Shown here one piece after another: positions 43,574 to 52,678 of a DNA stretch of 64,000 nt; the stretch's first letter is position 1, and every line of letters begins with the position of its first letter. This DNA is from Microbacterium sp. SORGH_AS_0428 (GTDB taxonomy: Bacteria > Actinomycetota > Actinomycetes > Actinomycetales > Microbacteriaceae). The stretch is taken from positions 2,542,001 to 2,606,000 of the forward strand of contig NZ_JAVIZT010000001.1 of the NCBI RefSeq assembly GCF_031453615.1, given 5' to 3'. Both the position numbers and the translations under genes were made by a program. The notes beneath the pieces were generated by a model, which was not told where the DNA came from, searched no databases, and saw only the letters and a program-made list of their open reading frames with translations.

Positions 43574-43882
43574 ATGAGCGAGGTGCTGGGGTGGGGGACC
43601 ATCGTCCTCGTGCTGAGCGTCCCCGTGATCTTCGTGCTCGTGAGCGTCTCCACCCATCGCCGCCAGCGATCGGGCGGTGCGGATGCGGGCTCGTCGGGCG
43701 GGCTGCTCGGATTCGACGAGCTGTTCCATCCGTCCGCGCACGAGGCGCGGCTCGTGTGGGAGGCGGAGCAGGAGATCCCGGTTCCCGCGCCCACGCCCGA
43801 CAAGGGCCACGGCGTGATCGAGGATGGCTCCCGGATCACGATCGAGGTTCCGGGAGCCTCCTCGCCGAACGCCGCGAGCTGA
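43574..43882 (+). CDS. Small single-pass membrane protein, function unknown
   Basis: A 102-residue protein. Residues 6-26 (GWGTIVLVLSVPVIFVLVSV) form one membrane helix, followed by a basic stretch (HRRQR) and an acidic soluble tail. I do not recognise it. Its place 10 bp behind the PEBP gene suggests co-transcription. It ends 21 bp before the convergent aspC stop. Confidence 0.7.
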   Translation: MSEVLGWGTIVLVLSVPVIFVLVSVSTHRRQRSGGADAGSSGGLLGFDELFHPSAHEARLVWEAEQEIPVPAPTPDKGHGVIEDGSRITIEVPGASSPNAAS

Positions 43883-43903
43883 GCCGTTTCAGGGACGCGC
43901 CCC

Positions 43904-45103
43904 TCAGGCGAACAGGCGCTGCAGGCGCTGCACGCCCTCCAGCAGCGCGTCGTCGCCCAGCGCGTACGACAGGCGCAGGTACCCGGACGGGCCGAACGCC
44001 TCGCCCGGGACCACGGCGACCTCTGCCTTCTCGAGGATGAGGTCGGCGAGCTCGAGCGTCGACGTCGGTGTGACGCCGTCCCACTCCCGGCCGAGGAGCC
44101 CCCGCACGTCGGGGTAGACGTAGAACGCGCCGAGCGGGTTGGGAACCGTGACGCAGTCGATCTTCGACAGCTCGTCGACGATGAGGCGGCGGCGACGGTC
44201 GAACGCGACCCGCATCGCCTCGGCCTCGTCCTGCGGGCCCGTGAGGGCGGCGAGGGCGGCGCGCTGCGCGATGTTGTTGACGTTGCTCGACAGGTGGGAC
44301 TGGAGGTTTCCGGCGACCTTGATCGCGTCGGCGGGGCCCACCATCCAGCCCACGCGCCAGCCCGTCATGGCGTACGTCTTCGCGACTCCGTTGACGAGGA
44401 TGGTCTGGCCGGCGAGCTCCGGCACGGCCTCGACGATCGACACCGCACGGGCGCCCTCGTAGACGAGGTTCTGGTAGATCTCGTCGGTGATGACCCAGAT
44501 GCCGTGCGCGAGGGCCCACTCGCCGATCGCGCGCGTCTCCTCCGGCGTGTAGACGCTGCCGGTCGGGTTGGAGGGGGAGACGAACACGAGCACGGTGGTG
44601 CGGTCGGTACGGGCGGCCTCGAGCTGGTCGACCGTGACCTTGTAGTCCTGGTCCGCACCGGCGAACACCTCGACCGGCACACCGTCGGCGAGACGGATGG
44701 TCTCCGGGTACGTCGTCCAGTACGGCGCGGGCAGCAGGACCTCGTCGCCCGGGTTCACGACGGCCTGGAATGCCTGGTAGACGGACTGCTTGCCGCCGTT
44801 GGTCACGATGATCTGAGAGGGGGAGACCTCGAGGCCGGAGTCGCGGAGCGTCTTCGCCGCGATCGCCTCACGCAGCGCCGGCAGACCGACGGCGGGCGTG
44901 TAGCGGAAGTTCGCCGGGTCCTTCAGCGCCTCCGCGGCCGCATCCACGATGAACTGCGGCGTCGGGAAGTCGGGCTCGCCCGCGGCATAGGAGATGACGG
45001 GGCGTCCGGCGGCCTGCAGGGCCTTCGCCTTCGCATCGACCTTGAGGGTCGCGGATTCGGCGATGGCGGAGAGCTTGCGGGAGACGGGAGCGCGTTCGGT
45101 CAC
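43904..45103 (-). CDS. Pyridoxal-phosphate aspartate aminotransferase
   Basis: A 399-residue class I aminotransferase. Lys242 in [15 protein letters not shown] is the PLP lysine, [14 protein letters not shown] and [11 protein letters not shown] are cofactor contacts, and the C-terminal Arg in [12 protein letters not shown] closes the active site. It interconverts aspartate/2-oxoglutarate and oxaloacetate/glutamate. In many actinobacteria this gene lies next to murB and before secE-nusG; here murB is about 3 kb away and secE-nusG is not in the window. TAGGCT lies six bases before the GTG start on the minus strand (complement of 45110-45115). Confidence 0.9.
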   Translation of the reverse strand: MTERAPVSRKLSAIAESATLKVDAKAKALQAAGRPVISYAAGEPDFPTPQFIVDAAAEALKDPANFRYTPAVGLPALREAIAAKTLRDSGLEVSPSQIIVTNGGKQSVYQAFQAVVNPGDEVLLPAPYWTTYPETIRLADGVPVEVFAGADQDYKVTVDQLEAARTDRTTVLVFVSPSNPTGSVYTPEETRAIGEWALAHGIWVITDEIYQNLVYEGARAVSIVEAVPELAGQTILVNGVAKTYAMTGWRVGWMVGPADAIKVAGNLQSHLSSNVNNIAQRAALAALTGPQDEAEAMRVAFDRRRRLIVDELSKIDCVTVPNPLGAFYVYPDVRGLLGREWDGVTPTSTLELADLILEKAEVAVVPGEAFGPSGYLRLSYALGDDALLEGVQRLQRLFA

Positions 45104-45176
45104 CCTCCGAGCCTAGCGGGGGAGCGTCCGCCGCAGCAGGGCCGAAGGCCCCGGGCGGGTGTGGAAACATGATCGG

Positions 45177-45968
45177 GTGAGCGCACCCCGCATGCAGGTC
45201 TGGGCCCTCGACGGTATCGCCGAGGTCGCCGCAGGCGACGACCTCGCCACGATCATCGGAGACGCGCTCGCGGCGGATGCGGACGGCATCGCCGACGGTG
45301 ACATCCTCGTCGTGACCTCCAAGATCGTCTCGAAGGCGGAGGGGCGCCAGCTGGCCGCATCCGATCGTGAGGACGCGATCACGGCGGAGACCGTGCGGGT
45401 CGTCGCGGTGCGCGGCACGACCCGGATCGTGGAGAACCGACTCGGCGTCGTGGGAGCAGCGGCCGGCGTCGACGCCTCGAACACCCCCGAGGGAACGATC
45501 CTGCTGCTGCCGATCGACCCGGATGCGTCGGCTCGCGCGCTGTGCGCCGCGCTGCGGGCGCGCTTCGGCGTGCGTCTGGGCATCGTCGTGAGCGACACCC
45601 TGGGCCGGGCATGGCGTATCGGGCAGACCGACATCGCGATCGGCGCGGCGGGGATGCGGGTCGTCGACGATCTGCGCGGCGGGACTGACGCGCAGGGACG
45701 CCCCCTCGTGGTGACCGTGCCCGTCGTCGCGGACGAGATCGCGTCGGCCGGCGACCTGGTGAAGGGGAAGGCGACGGGGCGCCCCGTCGCCGTCGTCCGC
45801 GGGTTGGAGCGCTACGTCACCGACGAGGTCGACGTCCCTGGCGCGCGCACGCTGCCCCGCACGGGCGAGCACGACATGTTCCGCCTCGGTACCGACGAGG
45901 CGATCGCGATGGGGCGCCAGGTCGGCTACGCCGACGGGTTCGCCGCCGGGCGCGCATCGCGCGGCTGA
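45177..45968 (+). CDS. cofE: Coenzyme F420-0:L-glutamate ligase (CofE/FbiB N-terminal type)
   Basis: A 263-residue protein of the F420:gamma-glutamyl ligase family. [20 protein letters not shown], a [23 protein letters not shown] block and [15 protein letters not shown] match CofE, which adds glutamate to F420-0 using GTP. Actinobacterial FbiB carries an extra nitroreductase domain; here the protein ends after the ligase domain, so that part is missing or encoded elsewhere. No other F420 genes are in the window. GTG 45177 is used as start; ATG 45192 is an alternative. Its stop directly abuts the palindromic repeat at 45969. Confidence 0.87.
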   Translation: MSAPRMQVWALDGIAEVAAGDDLATIIGDALAADADGIADGDILVVTSKIVSKAEGRQLAASDREDAITAETVRVVAVRGTTRIVENRLGVVGAAAGVDASNTPEGTILLLPIDPDASARALCAALRARFGVRLGIVVSDTLGRAWRIGQTDIAIGAAGMRVVDDLRGGTDAQGRPLVVTVPVVADEIASAGDLVKGKATGRPVAVVRGLERYVTDEVDVPGARTLPRTGEHDMFRLGTDEAIAMGRQVGYADGFAAGRASRG

Positions 45969-46041
45969 GCCCGAACTCCTGCAGAACGGGCGTTCGCCGT
46001 GGGGCGGCCGGCTGATCGGGGCGATCCTGCAGGAGTCCGGC
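45969..46041. repeat. Palindromic repeat, copy 1 (imperfect)
   Basis: GCCCGAACTCCTGCAG (45969-45984) is matched in reverse by CTGCAGGAGTCCGGC (46027-46041) with two to three mismatches, enclosing about 42 bp. The same arm sequence recurs exactly at 47147-47163. It begins at the base after the cofE stop and could also end cofE transcription. Confidence 0.7.
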
Positions 46042-46088
46042 GCGCGGATCGTTAGCGCTTCGTTGCGCGGGGAGGCCTGCCGCGTGCC

Positions 46089-46094
46089 TAGCGT
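46089..46094 (+). promoter_or_regulatory. Leaderless-type -10 box (TAGCGT)
   Basis: TAGCGT lies six bases before the ATG at 46101. The intervening GGAGGG is too close to the start to act as a normal ribosome-binding site. Confidence 0.45.
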
Positions 46095-46100
46095 GGAGGG

Positions 46101-47108
46101 ATGCGGAAGACGGGGGCCTTCATCGCGGTGCTGCTGGCGGCGACGCTGACCGGCTGCGCGGGGGCGCTCCCGTTCGTGTCGGGCGAGCCGCGCGGCGACG
46201 CCGTGCCGATCGAAGAGTTGCGCTGCGGCGACGGGTTCGGCGGAGTGGATCCGGATGTGGTCGCCGGCGCCGTGCCCGACGGCTTCGAATCCGTGGCGCT
46301 GCACCGCTGCGAGGGATTCACCACGCAGGCGGATGCCGAAGGCGTCTGGGCCGGCTCCCGCGTCGAACGCTTCGAGGGGGATCTGAGCGAGCTGCTCGCG
46401 GCCCTTGCCGAGCCGAACGCTGCGGCGGCTTTCGCCTGCCCGGCGTCGATGTGGATCGGTCCGGAGCTGTGGCTGGAGGGCGCCGACGGCCGATTCATCC
46501 GGGTGCCGTATCCGTCGGACGGCTGCGCGCAGCCGCGACTCGACGTGCTGGATCGCATCGAGGCCGCCGTGTCGCGGCTCAGTCTCGTCGAGGAGCGGTT
46601 CCAGCGCGGCGGCCTCATCGAGTCCGCCGAGGCGACGGCCGCGGGCTGCACATCGACGGCGGGCCTGCTGGTGCGGACCGATGTGCTGGCCGGCGTGGAT
46701 ATCGACCAGGCCACGGTCGTCCCGGAGGTCGGCGCGACGGCCGTCCCCGTGCCGCCGCCTCCGCTTCCGGGCGCCGACGAGGTGACGGGGATGCGGGTCT
46801 GCCGATACGCACCGGCGCCGCTTCCCGCAGAAGGGTCGGTGCTGAGCATCCGCGGCGTGTTGCCGTTCTCGGGCGTCGACGATCTCGACCGCGAGGGCGC
46901 GGCGCGAGTGCTCGCCCTCTTCGGAGAGGCGGGTCCCGCGGGGGCGTGCGAGGCGGAGGCGACATCCACGGTGGTCCTGCATCCGTTGCCGGAGACGCAG
47001 GCCGGTGCGACGGTGACCGTGGAACTCGACGGATGCCGGCGCGTGGTGGGCCCGGATCTGCGGGCCGTTGTCGCGCCGGAGGAGATGCTCGCCCTCCTCG
47101 CGCCCTGA
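46101..47108 (+). CDS. Secreted lipoprotein, function unknown
   Basis: A 335-residue protein with a clear lipoprotein signal (MRKTGAFIAVLLAATLTGCAG; lipobox LTGC with Cys19). The mature part is acidic and has five or more further cysteines (ELRCGDGF, LHRCEGF, AFACPAS, SDGCAQP, VCRYAP), suggesting disulfides outside the cell. Two similar halves may exist, because each contains a C-x-n-P/V-rich segment, but I could not establish a repeat. I do not recognise the family. The gene is flanked on both sides by the same palindromic repeat, and no neighbour shares its strand closely. Confidence 0.75.
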   Translation: MRKTGAFIAVLLAATLTGCAGALPFVSGEPRGDAVPIEELRCGDGFGGVDPDVVAGAVPDGFESVALHRCEGFTTQADAEGVWAGSRVERFEGDLSELLAALAEPNAAAAFACPASMWIGPELWLEGADGRFIRVPYPSDGCAQPRLDVLDRIEAAVSRLSLVEERFQRGGLIESAEATAAGCTSTAGLLVRTDVLAGVDIDQATVVPEVGATAVPVPPPPLPGADEVTGMRVCRYAPAPLPAEGSVLSIRGVLPFSGVDDLDREGAARVLALFGEAGPAGACEAEATSTVVLHPLPETQAGATVTVELDGCRRVVGPDLRAVVAPEEMLALLAP

Positions 47109-47145
47109 CTTCCATGGCGCCCCGCGAGCGGTGCGGGTGCTGTCG

Positions 47146-47222
47146 ACGCCCGAACTCCTGCAGATCCGCCGGTTCGGCGGCGCCGACGGCGGTCCGGTCG
47201 TCTTTTGCAGGAGTTCGGGCGT
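47146..47222. repeat. Palindromic repeat, copy 2 (perfect 17-bp arms)
   Basis: ACGCCCGAACTCCTGCA (47146-47162) and its exact reverse complement (47206-47222) enclose 43 bp, itself GC-rich with CCGCCGG/CGGCGGC pairing. It sits between the lipoprotein gene and the convergent aceB, so it could act as a bidirectional terminator. The arm is shared with the copy at 45969. Confidence 0.8.
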
Positions 47223-47282
47223 GGGCACGCGCAGTCCCCGGCCGCCCCGCGGGGAGCGAAGCGACCGGGGATTGCGGAGCGA

Positions 47283-48978
47283 TCAGCGTTCGACGAGGAA
47301 CCGGGAGTACGCGCCGAGCGTCAGGAACGACGGGAACTCCGCGCCCAGTGCCACATCGCGGAACACCTCGGCCGCGTCGTCGAACCGGTCGCCGTCACGC
47401 CGTTCCACCTCGCCGAGCACCTGCGCGATCAGCCCCTCGATGTATTCGCGGGTGATGCGGGTGCCGTCCTCGGTCGTGCGGTCCTGGTGGATCCACTGCC
47501 ACACCTGAGAGCGGCTGATCTCGGCGGTCGCCGCATCCTCCATCAGGTTGTCGATCGCGACGGCGCCGAGACCGCGCAGCCACGCCTCCATGTAACGGAT
47601 GGCGACCGACACGTTCCCGTGCACTCCCGCCGTCGTGATGGGGCGTCCGATGTGCACATCGATGAGCTGCGCGGCCGTCACCTCGACGTCGTCGCGCTGA
47701 CGCTCCAGCTGGTTCGGGCGGTCGCCGAGCACGGCATCGAACTCCGCACGGGCCACGGGGATCAGGTCCGGATGCGCCACCCATGTGCCGTCGAAGCCGT
47801 CACCGGCCTCGCGCTTCTTGTCGGCGGCGACCTTCTCGAAGGCGCGCTCGGTGACCTCGAGATCGCGGCGATTCGGGATGAAGGCGCTCATGCCGCCGAT
47901 GGCGAAGGCGCCGCGCTTGTGGCAGGTCTTGACCAGCAGTTCGGTGTAGGCCCGCATGAACGGCACCGTCATCGTGACCTCGCTGCGGTCGGGGAGCACG
48001 AAGCGCGCGCCGCGGCCGCGGTAGTTCTTGATGATCGAGAAGATGTAGTCCCAGCGTCCGGCGTTCAGCCCCGCGCAGTGGTCGCGCAGCTCGTAGAGGA
48101 TCTCCTCCATCTCGAACGCGGCGGGCAGCGTCTCGATCAGCACGGTCGCGCGGATCGTGCCGTGCGCGAGACCCAACCGTCGCTCGGTGAAGCTGAAGAC
48201 GTCGTCCCAGAGCTTCGCCTCTTCGCTCGATTCGAGCTTCGCGATGTAGAAGTAGGGACCCGCGCCGTTCTCGATCAGCCGGTGCGCGTTGTGGAACGCG
48301 TAGAGACCGAAGTCCACGAGCGAACCGGATGCGGCGAGCGTGCGGCCCGAGCGGTCGGTGAAGCCGAGGTGCTCCTCGACGAGGTGCCAGCCGCGCGGGC
48401 GCATCACGATCGTCGGGGTCTCGGTCGCCGTCACCTCGTAGCGCTTGCCCTCGTTGCTCGTGAACGACAGCTGCCCGCGGATGGCGTCGAAGAGCGACAG
48501 CTGCCCCCTCGATGACGTTGCGCCAGGTGGGGCTCGTGGCATCCTCCTGGTCGGCCAGCCAGACCTTCGCCCCGGAGTTGAGGGCGTTGATCGTCATCTT
48601 CGGATCGGTCGGTCCGGTGATCTCGACCCGGCGGTCCTCGAGCCCGGGGCCGGCGCCGGCCACGCGCCAGGAGGCGTCGTTGCGGATGCGGGCCGTGTCG
48701 TCGCGGAAACGGGGGTCGTGTCCGTTGCCGATCTCGTAGCGCCGCCGCATCCGGTCTGCGAGCCGGTCGTGCCGGCGCCCGGCGAAGCGGTCGTGCAGTT
48801 CGGCCAGGAAGCCGAGGGCTTCGGGGGTGAGGATCTCGTCGTACCGCTCGCGGAGCGGGCCGCGGACCTCGATGGCGGGGCTGTGGGTTCCGGTGGCGAT
48901 CGGACCGGTGCCGGGGTGGCGTTCGTCGCCGCGGATGCGGGTGGTCTCGGGCGCGAGGCCCGTGGCGGTGGGGGTCAT
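47283..48978 (-). pseudogene. aceB: Malate synthase A, frame broken at a C5 run
   Basis: The N-terminal part (48978 to about 48508) ends with DQEDATSPTWRNVIEG. The rest continues in another frame with QLSLFDAIRGQLSF to the C-terminus at 47283. Removing one base of CCCCC at 48504-48508 joins them into about 564 residues, a normal malate synthase A length. Conserved blocks include VMRPRGWHLVEEHL, FMRAYTELLVKTCHKRGAFAIGGMSAFIP and the final catalytic region. The enzyme condenses glyoxylate with acetyl-CoA. It lies 39 bp behind aceA in the same orientation. The break may be a homopolymer error; if real, the shunt lacks its second step unless glcB is elsewhere. Confidence 0.85.
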
Positions 48979-49017
48979 GGCACTGCCTTTCGAAGGCGGG
49001 AGGAAACGGAAGGGGGG

Positions 49018-50334
49018 TCAGTGGAACTGGGCGGTCTCGGTGGAGCCGGCCAGTGCCAGGGTCGCGCTGTCGGGGTTGAGCGCGGTCGAGACGTGGTCGA
49101 AGTAGCCGGTGCCCGCCTCGCGCTGGTGGCGGGTGGCGGTGTAGCCGCGCGCTTCTGCGGCGAACTCGGCCTCCTGCAGCTCGACGTAGGCGCTCATGGC
49201 GCGCTGGGCGTAGCCGGCGGCGAGGTCGAACATGGCGTAGTTGACGGCGTGGAATCCGGCCAGGGTGATGAACTGGAACTTGTAGCCGAGATCGGCGAGG
49301 TCCTGCTGGAACGTCGCGATCTGCTCGTCGCTCAGGTGCCGCTTCCAGTTGAAGCTGGGCGAGCAGTTGTAGGCGAGGAGCTTTCCGGGGTAGCGCTCGT
49401 GGATGGCCGCGGCGAACGCGCGGGCGAGCTCGATGTCGGGCTCGCCGGTCTCGACCCAGATGAGGTCGGCGTACGGCGCGAAGGCGAGGCCGCGGCTGAT
49501 GACCGCGTCGATGCCGGGGCGCACCCGGTAGAAGCCCTCGGAGGTGCGCTCGCCGGTGGTGAACTCCTGATCGCGCGGGTCGACGTCGCTCGTGAGCAGG
49601 TCCGCGGCGAGAGCATCCGTGCGGGCGATGATGACCGTCGGCACGCCCGCCACATCCGCCGCCAGGCGCGCGGCGTTGAGGGTGCGGATGTGCTGCTGCG
49701 TGGGCACGAGCACCTTGCCGCCGAGGTGGCCGCACTTCTTCTCGCTCGCGAGCTGATCCTCCCAGTGGATGCCGGCGGCACCGGCCTGGATGAGCGACTG
49801 CGCGAGCTCGTAGGCGTTGAGCGGCCCGCCGAAGCCGGCCTCGGCGTCGGCGACGATGGGGGCGAGCCAGTCCTGCGTGATCTCGCCCTCGGCGTGCTCG
49901 ATCTGGTCCTGGCGGATGAGCGCGTTGTTGATGCGGCGCACGACCGCCGGCACCGAGTTGGCGGGGTAGAGGCTCTGATCGGGGTAGGTCTGGCCGGCGA
50001 GGTTGCCGTCGGCGGCGACCTGCCATCCCGACAGGTAGATCGCCTTCAGGCCCGCGCGCACCTGCTGCACGGCCTGTCCGCCGGTGTAGGCGCCGAGTGC
50101 GCGGATGTAGTCCTCCGTGTGCAGCAGGTTCCAGAGGTTCTCGGCGCCGCGGCGGGCGAGCGTGTTCTCCTCGCGCACCGAGCCGCGCAGGCGGATGACG
50201 TCCTCGGCCGAGTAGGTGCGCTCGACGCCGTCCCAGCGCGGATCCGTGTTCCAGATCTCCTGCAGCTCGGCGGCGGTCTGCGTCATGTCACCCGCGCGCA
50301 GCGGGCCCTGGGCGAAGGGGGCGGTGCTGGTCAT
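49018..50334 (-). CDS. aceA: Isocitrate lyase
   Basis: A 438-residue enzyme with the family signature KKCGHLGGK (catalytic Cys201). WEDQL before it, and NCSPSFNW and [13 protein letters not shown] later, complete the active site. It splits isocitrate into glyoxylate and succinate, the first step of the glyoxylate shunt used on acetate or fatty acids. The ATG at 50334 follows a short leader, and the divergent RamB-like gene starts 137 bp away. aceB follows after 39 bp, so the two should be one operon. Confidence 0.95.
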   Translation of the reverse strand: MTSTAPFAQGPLRAGDMTQTAAELQEIWNTDPRWDGVERTYSAEDVIRLRGSVREENTLARRGAENLWNLLHTEDYIRALGAYTGGQAVQQVRAGLKAIYLSGWQVAADGNLAGQTYPDQSLYPANSVPAVVRRINNALIRQDQIEHAEGEITQDWLAPIVADAEAGFGGPLNAYELAQSLIQAGAAGIHWEDQLASEKKCGHLGGKVLVPTQQHIRTLNAARLAADVAGVPTVIIARTDALAADLLTSDVDPRDQEFTTGERTSEGFYRVRPGIDAVISRGLAFAPYADLIWVETGEPDIELARAFAAAIHERYPGKLLAYNCSPSFNWKRHLSDEQIATFQQDLADLGYKFQFITLAGFHAVNYAMFDLAAGYAQRAMSAYVELQEAEFAAEARGYTATRHQREAGTGYFDHVSTALNPDSATLALAGSTETAQFH

Positions 50335-50393
50335 GTCGGTCTCCTGTGATCGAAGGGACGGTCGTCGTCCCGAGGCGTGTGACCACTGTGGGT

Positions 50394-50462
50394 GAAGATT
50401 GCGGACACGAACCGAGGTTTTCGGGGAGAAGATTGCTCGTTCTTCTGTTCTTGTGACACAAT
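50394..50462. promoter_or_regulatory. aceA/ramB intergenic region: direct repeats and ramB promoter
   Basis: GAAGATTGC occurs twice, at 50394-50402 and 50428-50436, in the same orientation and 34 bp apart (start to start). The second copy overlaps TTGCTC (50433-50438), which with CACAAT (50457-50462, 18-bp spacer) forms a weak promoter for the regulator. The repeats are the best candidates for RamB-type binding sites; they differ from the Corynebacterium consensus. Confidence 0.5.
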
Positions 50463-50470
50463 CCCGATCC

Positions 50471-51928
50471 ATGACGATCGAAGAAGATCCGATGACCGAC
50501 GACGCCGACGCCCTGACGATCGGGCGCCGCATCCGCCAACTGCGCACGGCGCAGGGCATGACGCTCGACGCGCTCGCGTCCGCTGTGGAGCGCGCACCGA
50601 GCCAGCTGTCCATGATCGAGAACGGCAAGCGCGAGCCCCGTCTCACGCTTCTGCGGGCCATCGCGAAGGCGCTCGGGACGACGGTCGACGCGCTGCTGGA
50701 GGCCGAGCCGCTCGACGAGCGCGCCGCCATGGAGATCGCGCTGCAGCGGGCGATGAAGGGGCAGACCTTCCAGGCGCTCGGCATCGACGCGTTCCGCATC
50801 GGCAGGTCGGTGCCCGACGAGGCGCTGCGGGCGATGCTGGCGCTGCACGGCGAGATCGATCGGCTGCGCGATGAGCGCTCCGCGACGCCCGAGGAGGCGC
50901 GGCGTGCGAACGTCGAGCTGCGCGATCTCATGCGCGAGCAGAACAACTACTTCGCCGATCTCGAGACCGAAGCGCGGGCGATCCTGGATGCGGTGGCGCA
51001 CCCCGGCGGCCCGCTGACGCAGCGATCGGCGAGCGACATCGCGGCGCACCTGGGCTTCACGCTGCACTACGTGCCCGACCTGCCGCAGACCACCCGCAGC
51101 GTCGCCGACCTCAAGCACGGGCGCCTCTACCTCTCGAGCCGGGTCGCCGCGAAGGGCGATGCGCGCACGGCGGTGCTGCAGGCGCTGTCCAGCCGCATCC
51201 TCGGGCATCGCGAACCCAAAAGCTACGCCGAGTTCCTGCGCCAGCGGGTCGAGACCAACTACCTGACGGGCGCCCTGCTCGTCCCCGAAGCGCACGTCGT
51301 TCCGGTGCTCACCGATGCCAAAGGCGACAGGGCGATCTCGATCGAGGATCTGCGCGATCTCTACTCGGTCTCGTACGAGACCGCCGCCCACCGCTTCACG
51401 AACCTCGCGACGGTGCACCTCGGCATCCCGGTGCACTTCCTCAAGGTGCACGAGTCGGGCACCATCACGAAGGCGTACGAGAACGACGACGTGAACTTCC
51501 CGGCCGACCGACTCGGCGCGATCGAAGGGCAGATGTGCTGCCGGCGGTGGACCAGTCGAGTGGTCTTCGACGTCGACGATCGCTTCAACCCCTACTACCA
51601 GTACACCGACACGGGCAACGGCACGTACTGGTGCACGGCCCGTGTCGAGTACTCGAGCGAGGGGGCGCACTCGATCAGCGTCGGCGTGCGCTTCGAGGAC
51701 ACGAAGTGGTTCCTGGGGCGAGACACCGCCAACCGCGGAGTCTCACGGCACTCGGTCGAGGTGTGCTGCCGGCGCGCGCCGGCCGAGCTCGAGAGCGCCT
51801 GGCGCGAGAACTCCTGGCCCAACGTCCGTACGCCCCGCACCCTGCTCGCGACCCTGCCCACCGGAGCCTTCCCCGGCGTCGACACCACCGAGGTCTACGA
51901 GTTCCTCGAGGCGCACTCACCGGGCTGA
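50471..51928 (+). CDS. ramB: RamB-like XRE/ScfR-family transcriptional regulator
   Basis: A 485-residue regulator. An N-terminal XRE helix-turn-helix ([35 protein letters not shown], about 18-55) is followed by an IrrE/ImmA-like middle part and a Cys-rich C-terminal short-chain fatty-acyl regulator domain ([21 protein letters not shown]). This architecture is that of RamB, which represses aceA/aceB in corynebacteria and mycobacteria depending on carbon source. Here it is divergent from aceA, which supports the same job. ATG 50471 is used; ATG 50492 is also in frame and closer to the HTH. Confidence 0.9.
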   Translation: MTIEEDPMTDDADALTIGRRIRQLRTAQGMTLDALASAVERAPSQLSMIENGKREPRLTLLRAIAKALGTTVDALLEAEPLDERAAMEIALQRAMKGQTFQALGIDAFRIGRSVPDEALRAMLALHGEIDRLRDERSATPEEARRANVELRDLMREQNNYFADLETEARAILDAVAHPGGPLTQRSASDIAAHLGFTLHYVPDLPQTTRSVADLKHGRLYLSSRVAAKGDARTAVLQALSSRILGHREPKSYAEFLRQRVETNYLTGALLVPEAHVVPVLTDAKGDRAISIEDLRDLYSVSYETAAHRFTNLATVHLGIPVHFLKVHESGTITKAYENDDVNFPADRLGAIEGQMCCRRWTSRVVFDVDDRFNPYYQYTDTGNGTYWCTARVEYSSEGAHSISVGVRFEDTKWFLGRDTANRGVSRHSVEVCCRRAPAELESAWRENSWPNVRTPRTLLATLPTGAFPGVDTTEVYEFLEAHSPG

Positions 51929-51941
51929 GGGAGCGGGGTCC

Positions 51942-52634
51942 TCATTCGACCGCGTTCCAGCGCAGTCGGGGAGGCCCCGCGTCGATGGCGGCGAGAGTCT
52001 CGGCGGGGGAGGAGATCGGGAACGTCGTCACGAGGCGCTCACCTGCCCCGCGATCGATCGCGTAGGCGAGGGCGAAGGGCCCGGATGCACTGCGCCGCCC
52101 GATGGCGATCCGCGCGCGTACCGGCCCGATCCGCTCCTCGCGCACCGGGTGCTCGGCCAGCAGGGCGCGCGCGGCACCCGTGATGCGCGCGAGCGGCGTG
52201 ACGGAGACGGCTCCGCCGCTCAGGGCCTCGGCGTGGAAGAGCGTGCGCTCGCCGTAGGCAGCGGCCAGCCCCGCATCCAGCCACCGCTCGCGCTTGAGTC
52301 CGTAGGGCGTCTCGGCGAGGGAGAAGAGGTACCCGTAGACGTGCACGAGGCCCGCGTTGCCTGCGGGCCAGGTCGCATCCAGACCGGCCGCGGCGTGCAG
52401 GTGGTGGAAGAGGGCCTCGGGCACGACCGGCTCCTGGGTGTTCTCATCCACCGCCGAGGAGAGCTCCCACGCGTCGAACAGGCCGCCCGCGGCATCCCGG
52501 CGAATGGATGCGGCGACGCCGGGCAGGAGCGCGAGTGCCGCGGTGGGGTCGTCGATGGCGCGGCGGGCCGCCGCATCCACGTGATCGGTCGATGATTTAA
52601 CCGGCTGTTCATCGGGCGTGGTCATTGCGTCCAC
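51942..52634 (-). CDS. Soluble protein of unknown function
   Basis: A 230-residue cytoplasmic protein that I do not recognise. It starts with an acidic linker, then has a mainly helical region (LPGVAASIRRDAAGGLFDAWELSSAV), an aromatic middle (AGLVHVYGYLFSLAETPYGLKRERW), and a C-terminal part with AIGRRSASGPFALAYAIDRG. The start is uncertain: GTG 52634 lies three bases from AAGGAGG, and ATG 52625 twelve bases from it. It is divergent from the HAD/phn operon and shares its 44-bp regulatory stretch, so it may be controlled together with it. Confidence 0.65.
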   Translation of the reverse strand: MDAMTTPDEQPVKSSTDHVDAAARRAIDDPTAALALLPGVAASIRRDAAGGLFDAWELSSAVDENTQEPVVPEALFHHLHAAAGLDATWPAGNAGLVHVYGYLFSLAETPYGLKRERWLDAGLAAAYGERTLFHAEALSGGAVSVTPLARITGAARALLAEHPVREERIGPVRARIAIGRRSASGPFALAYAIDRGAGERLVTTFPISSPAETLAAIDAGPPRLRWNAVE

Positions 52635-52649
52635 AATCCTCCTTCACCA

Positions 52650-52664
52650 TGGACGAAGCGTCCA
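52650..52664. promoter_or_regulatory. Inverted repeat upstream of the HAD/phn operon
   Basis: TGGACG and CGTCCA flank AAG. A half site GCGTCCAC recurs at 52627-52634 in the adjacent start region. The 44-bp space between divergent genes makes this a good operator candidate, perhaps for the RpiR protein encoded at the end of the operon. Confidence 0.5.
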
Positions 52665-52678
52665 CCTGAAGGAGCCCC

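Noticed and set aside
45961..47231. Composite transposon around the lipoprotein gene
   Set aside because: The palindromic ends are suggestive, but no transposase and no target-site duplication are visible; kept only as a repeat finding.
50378..50400. CRP/GlxR site between aceA and ramB (TGTGACCACTGTGGGT)
   Set aside because: Only the left half fits the TGTGA-N6-TCACA consensus.
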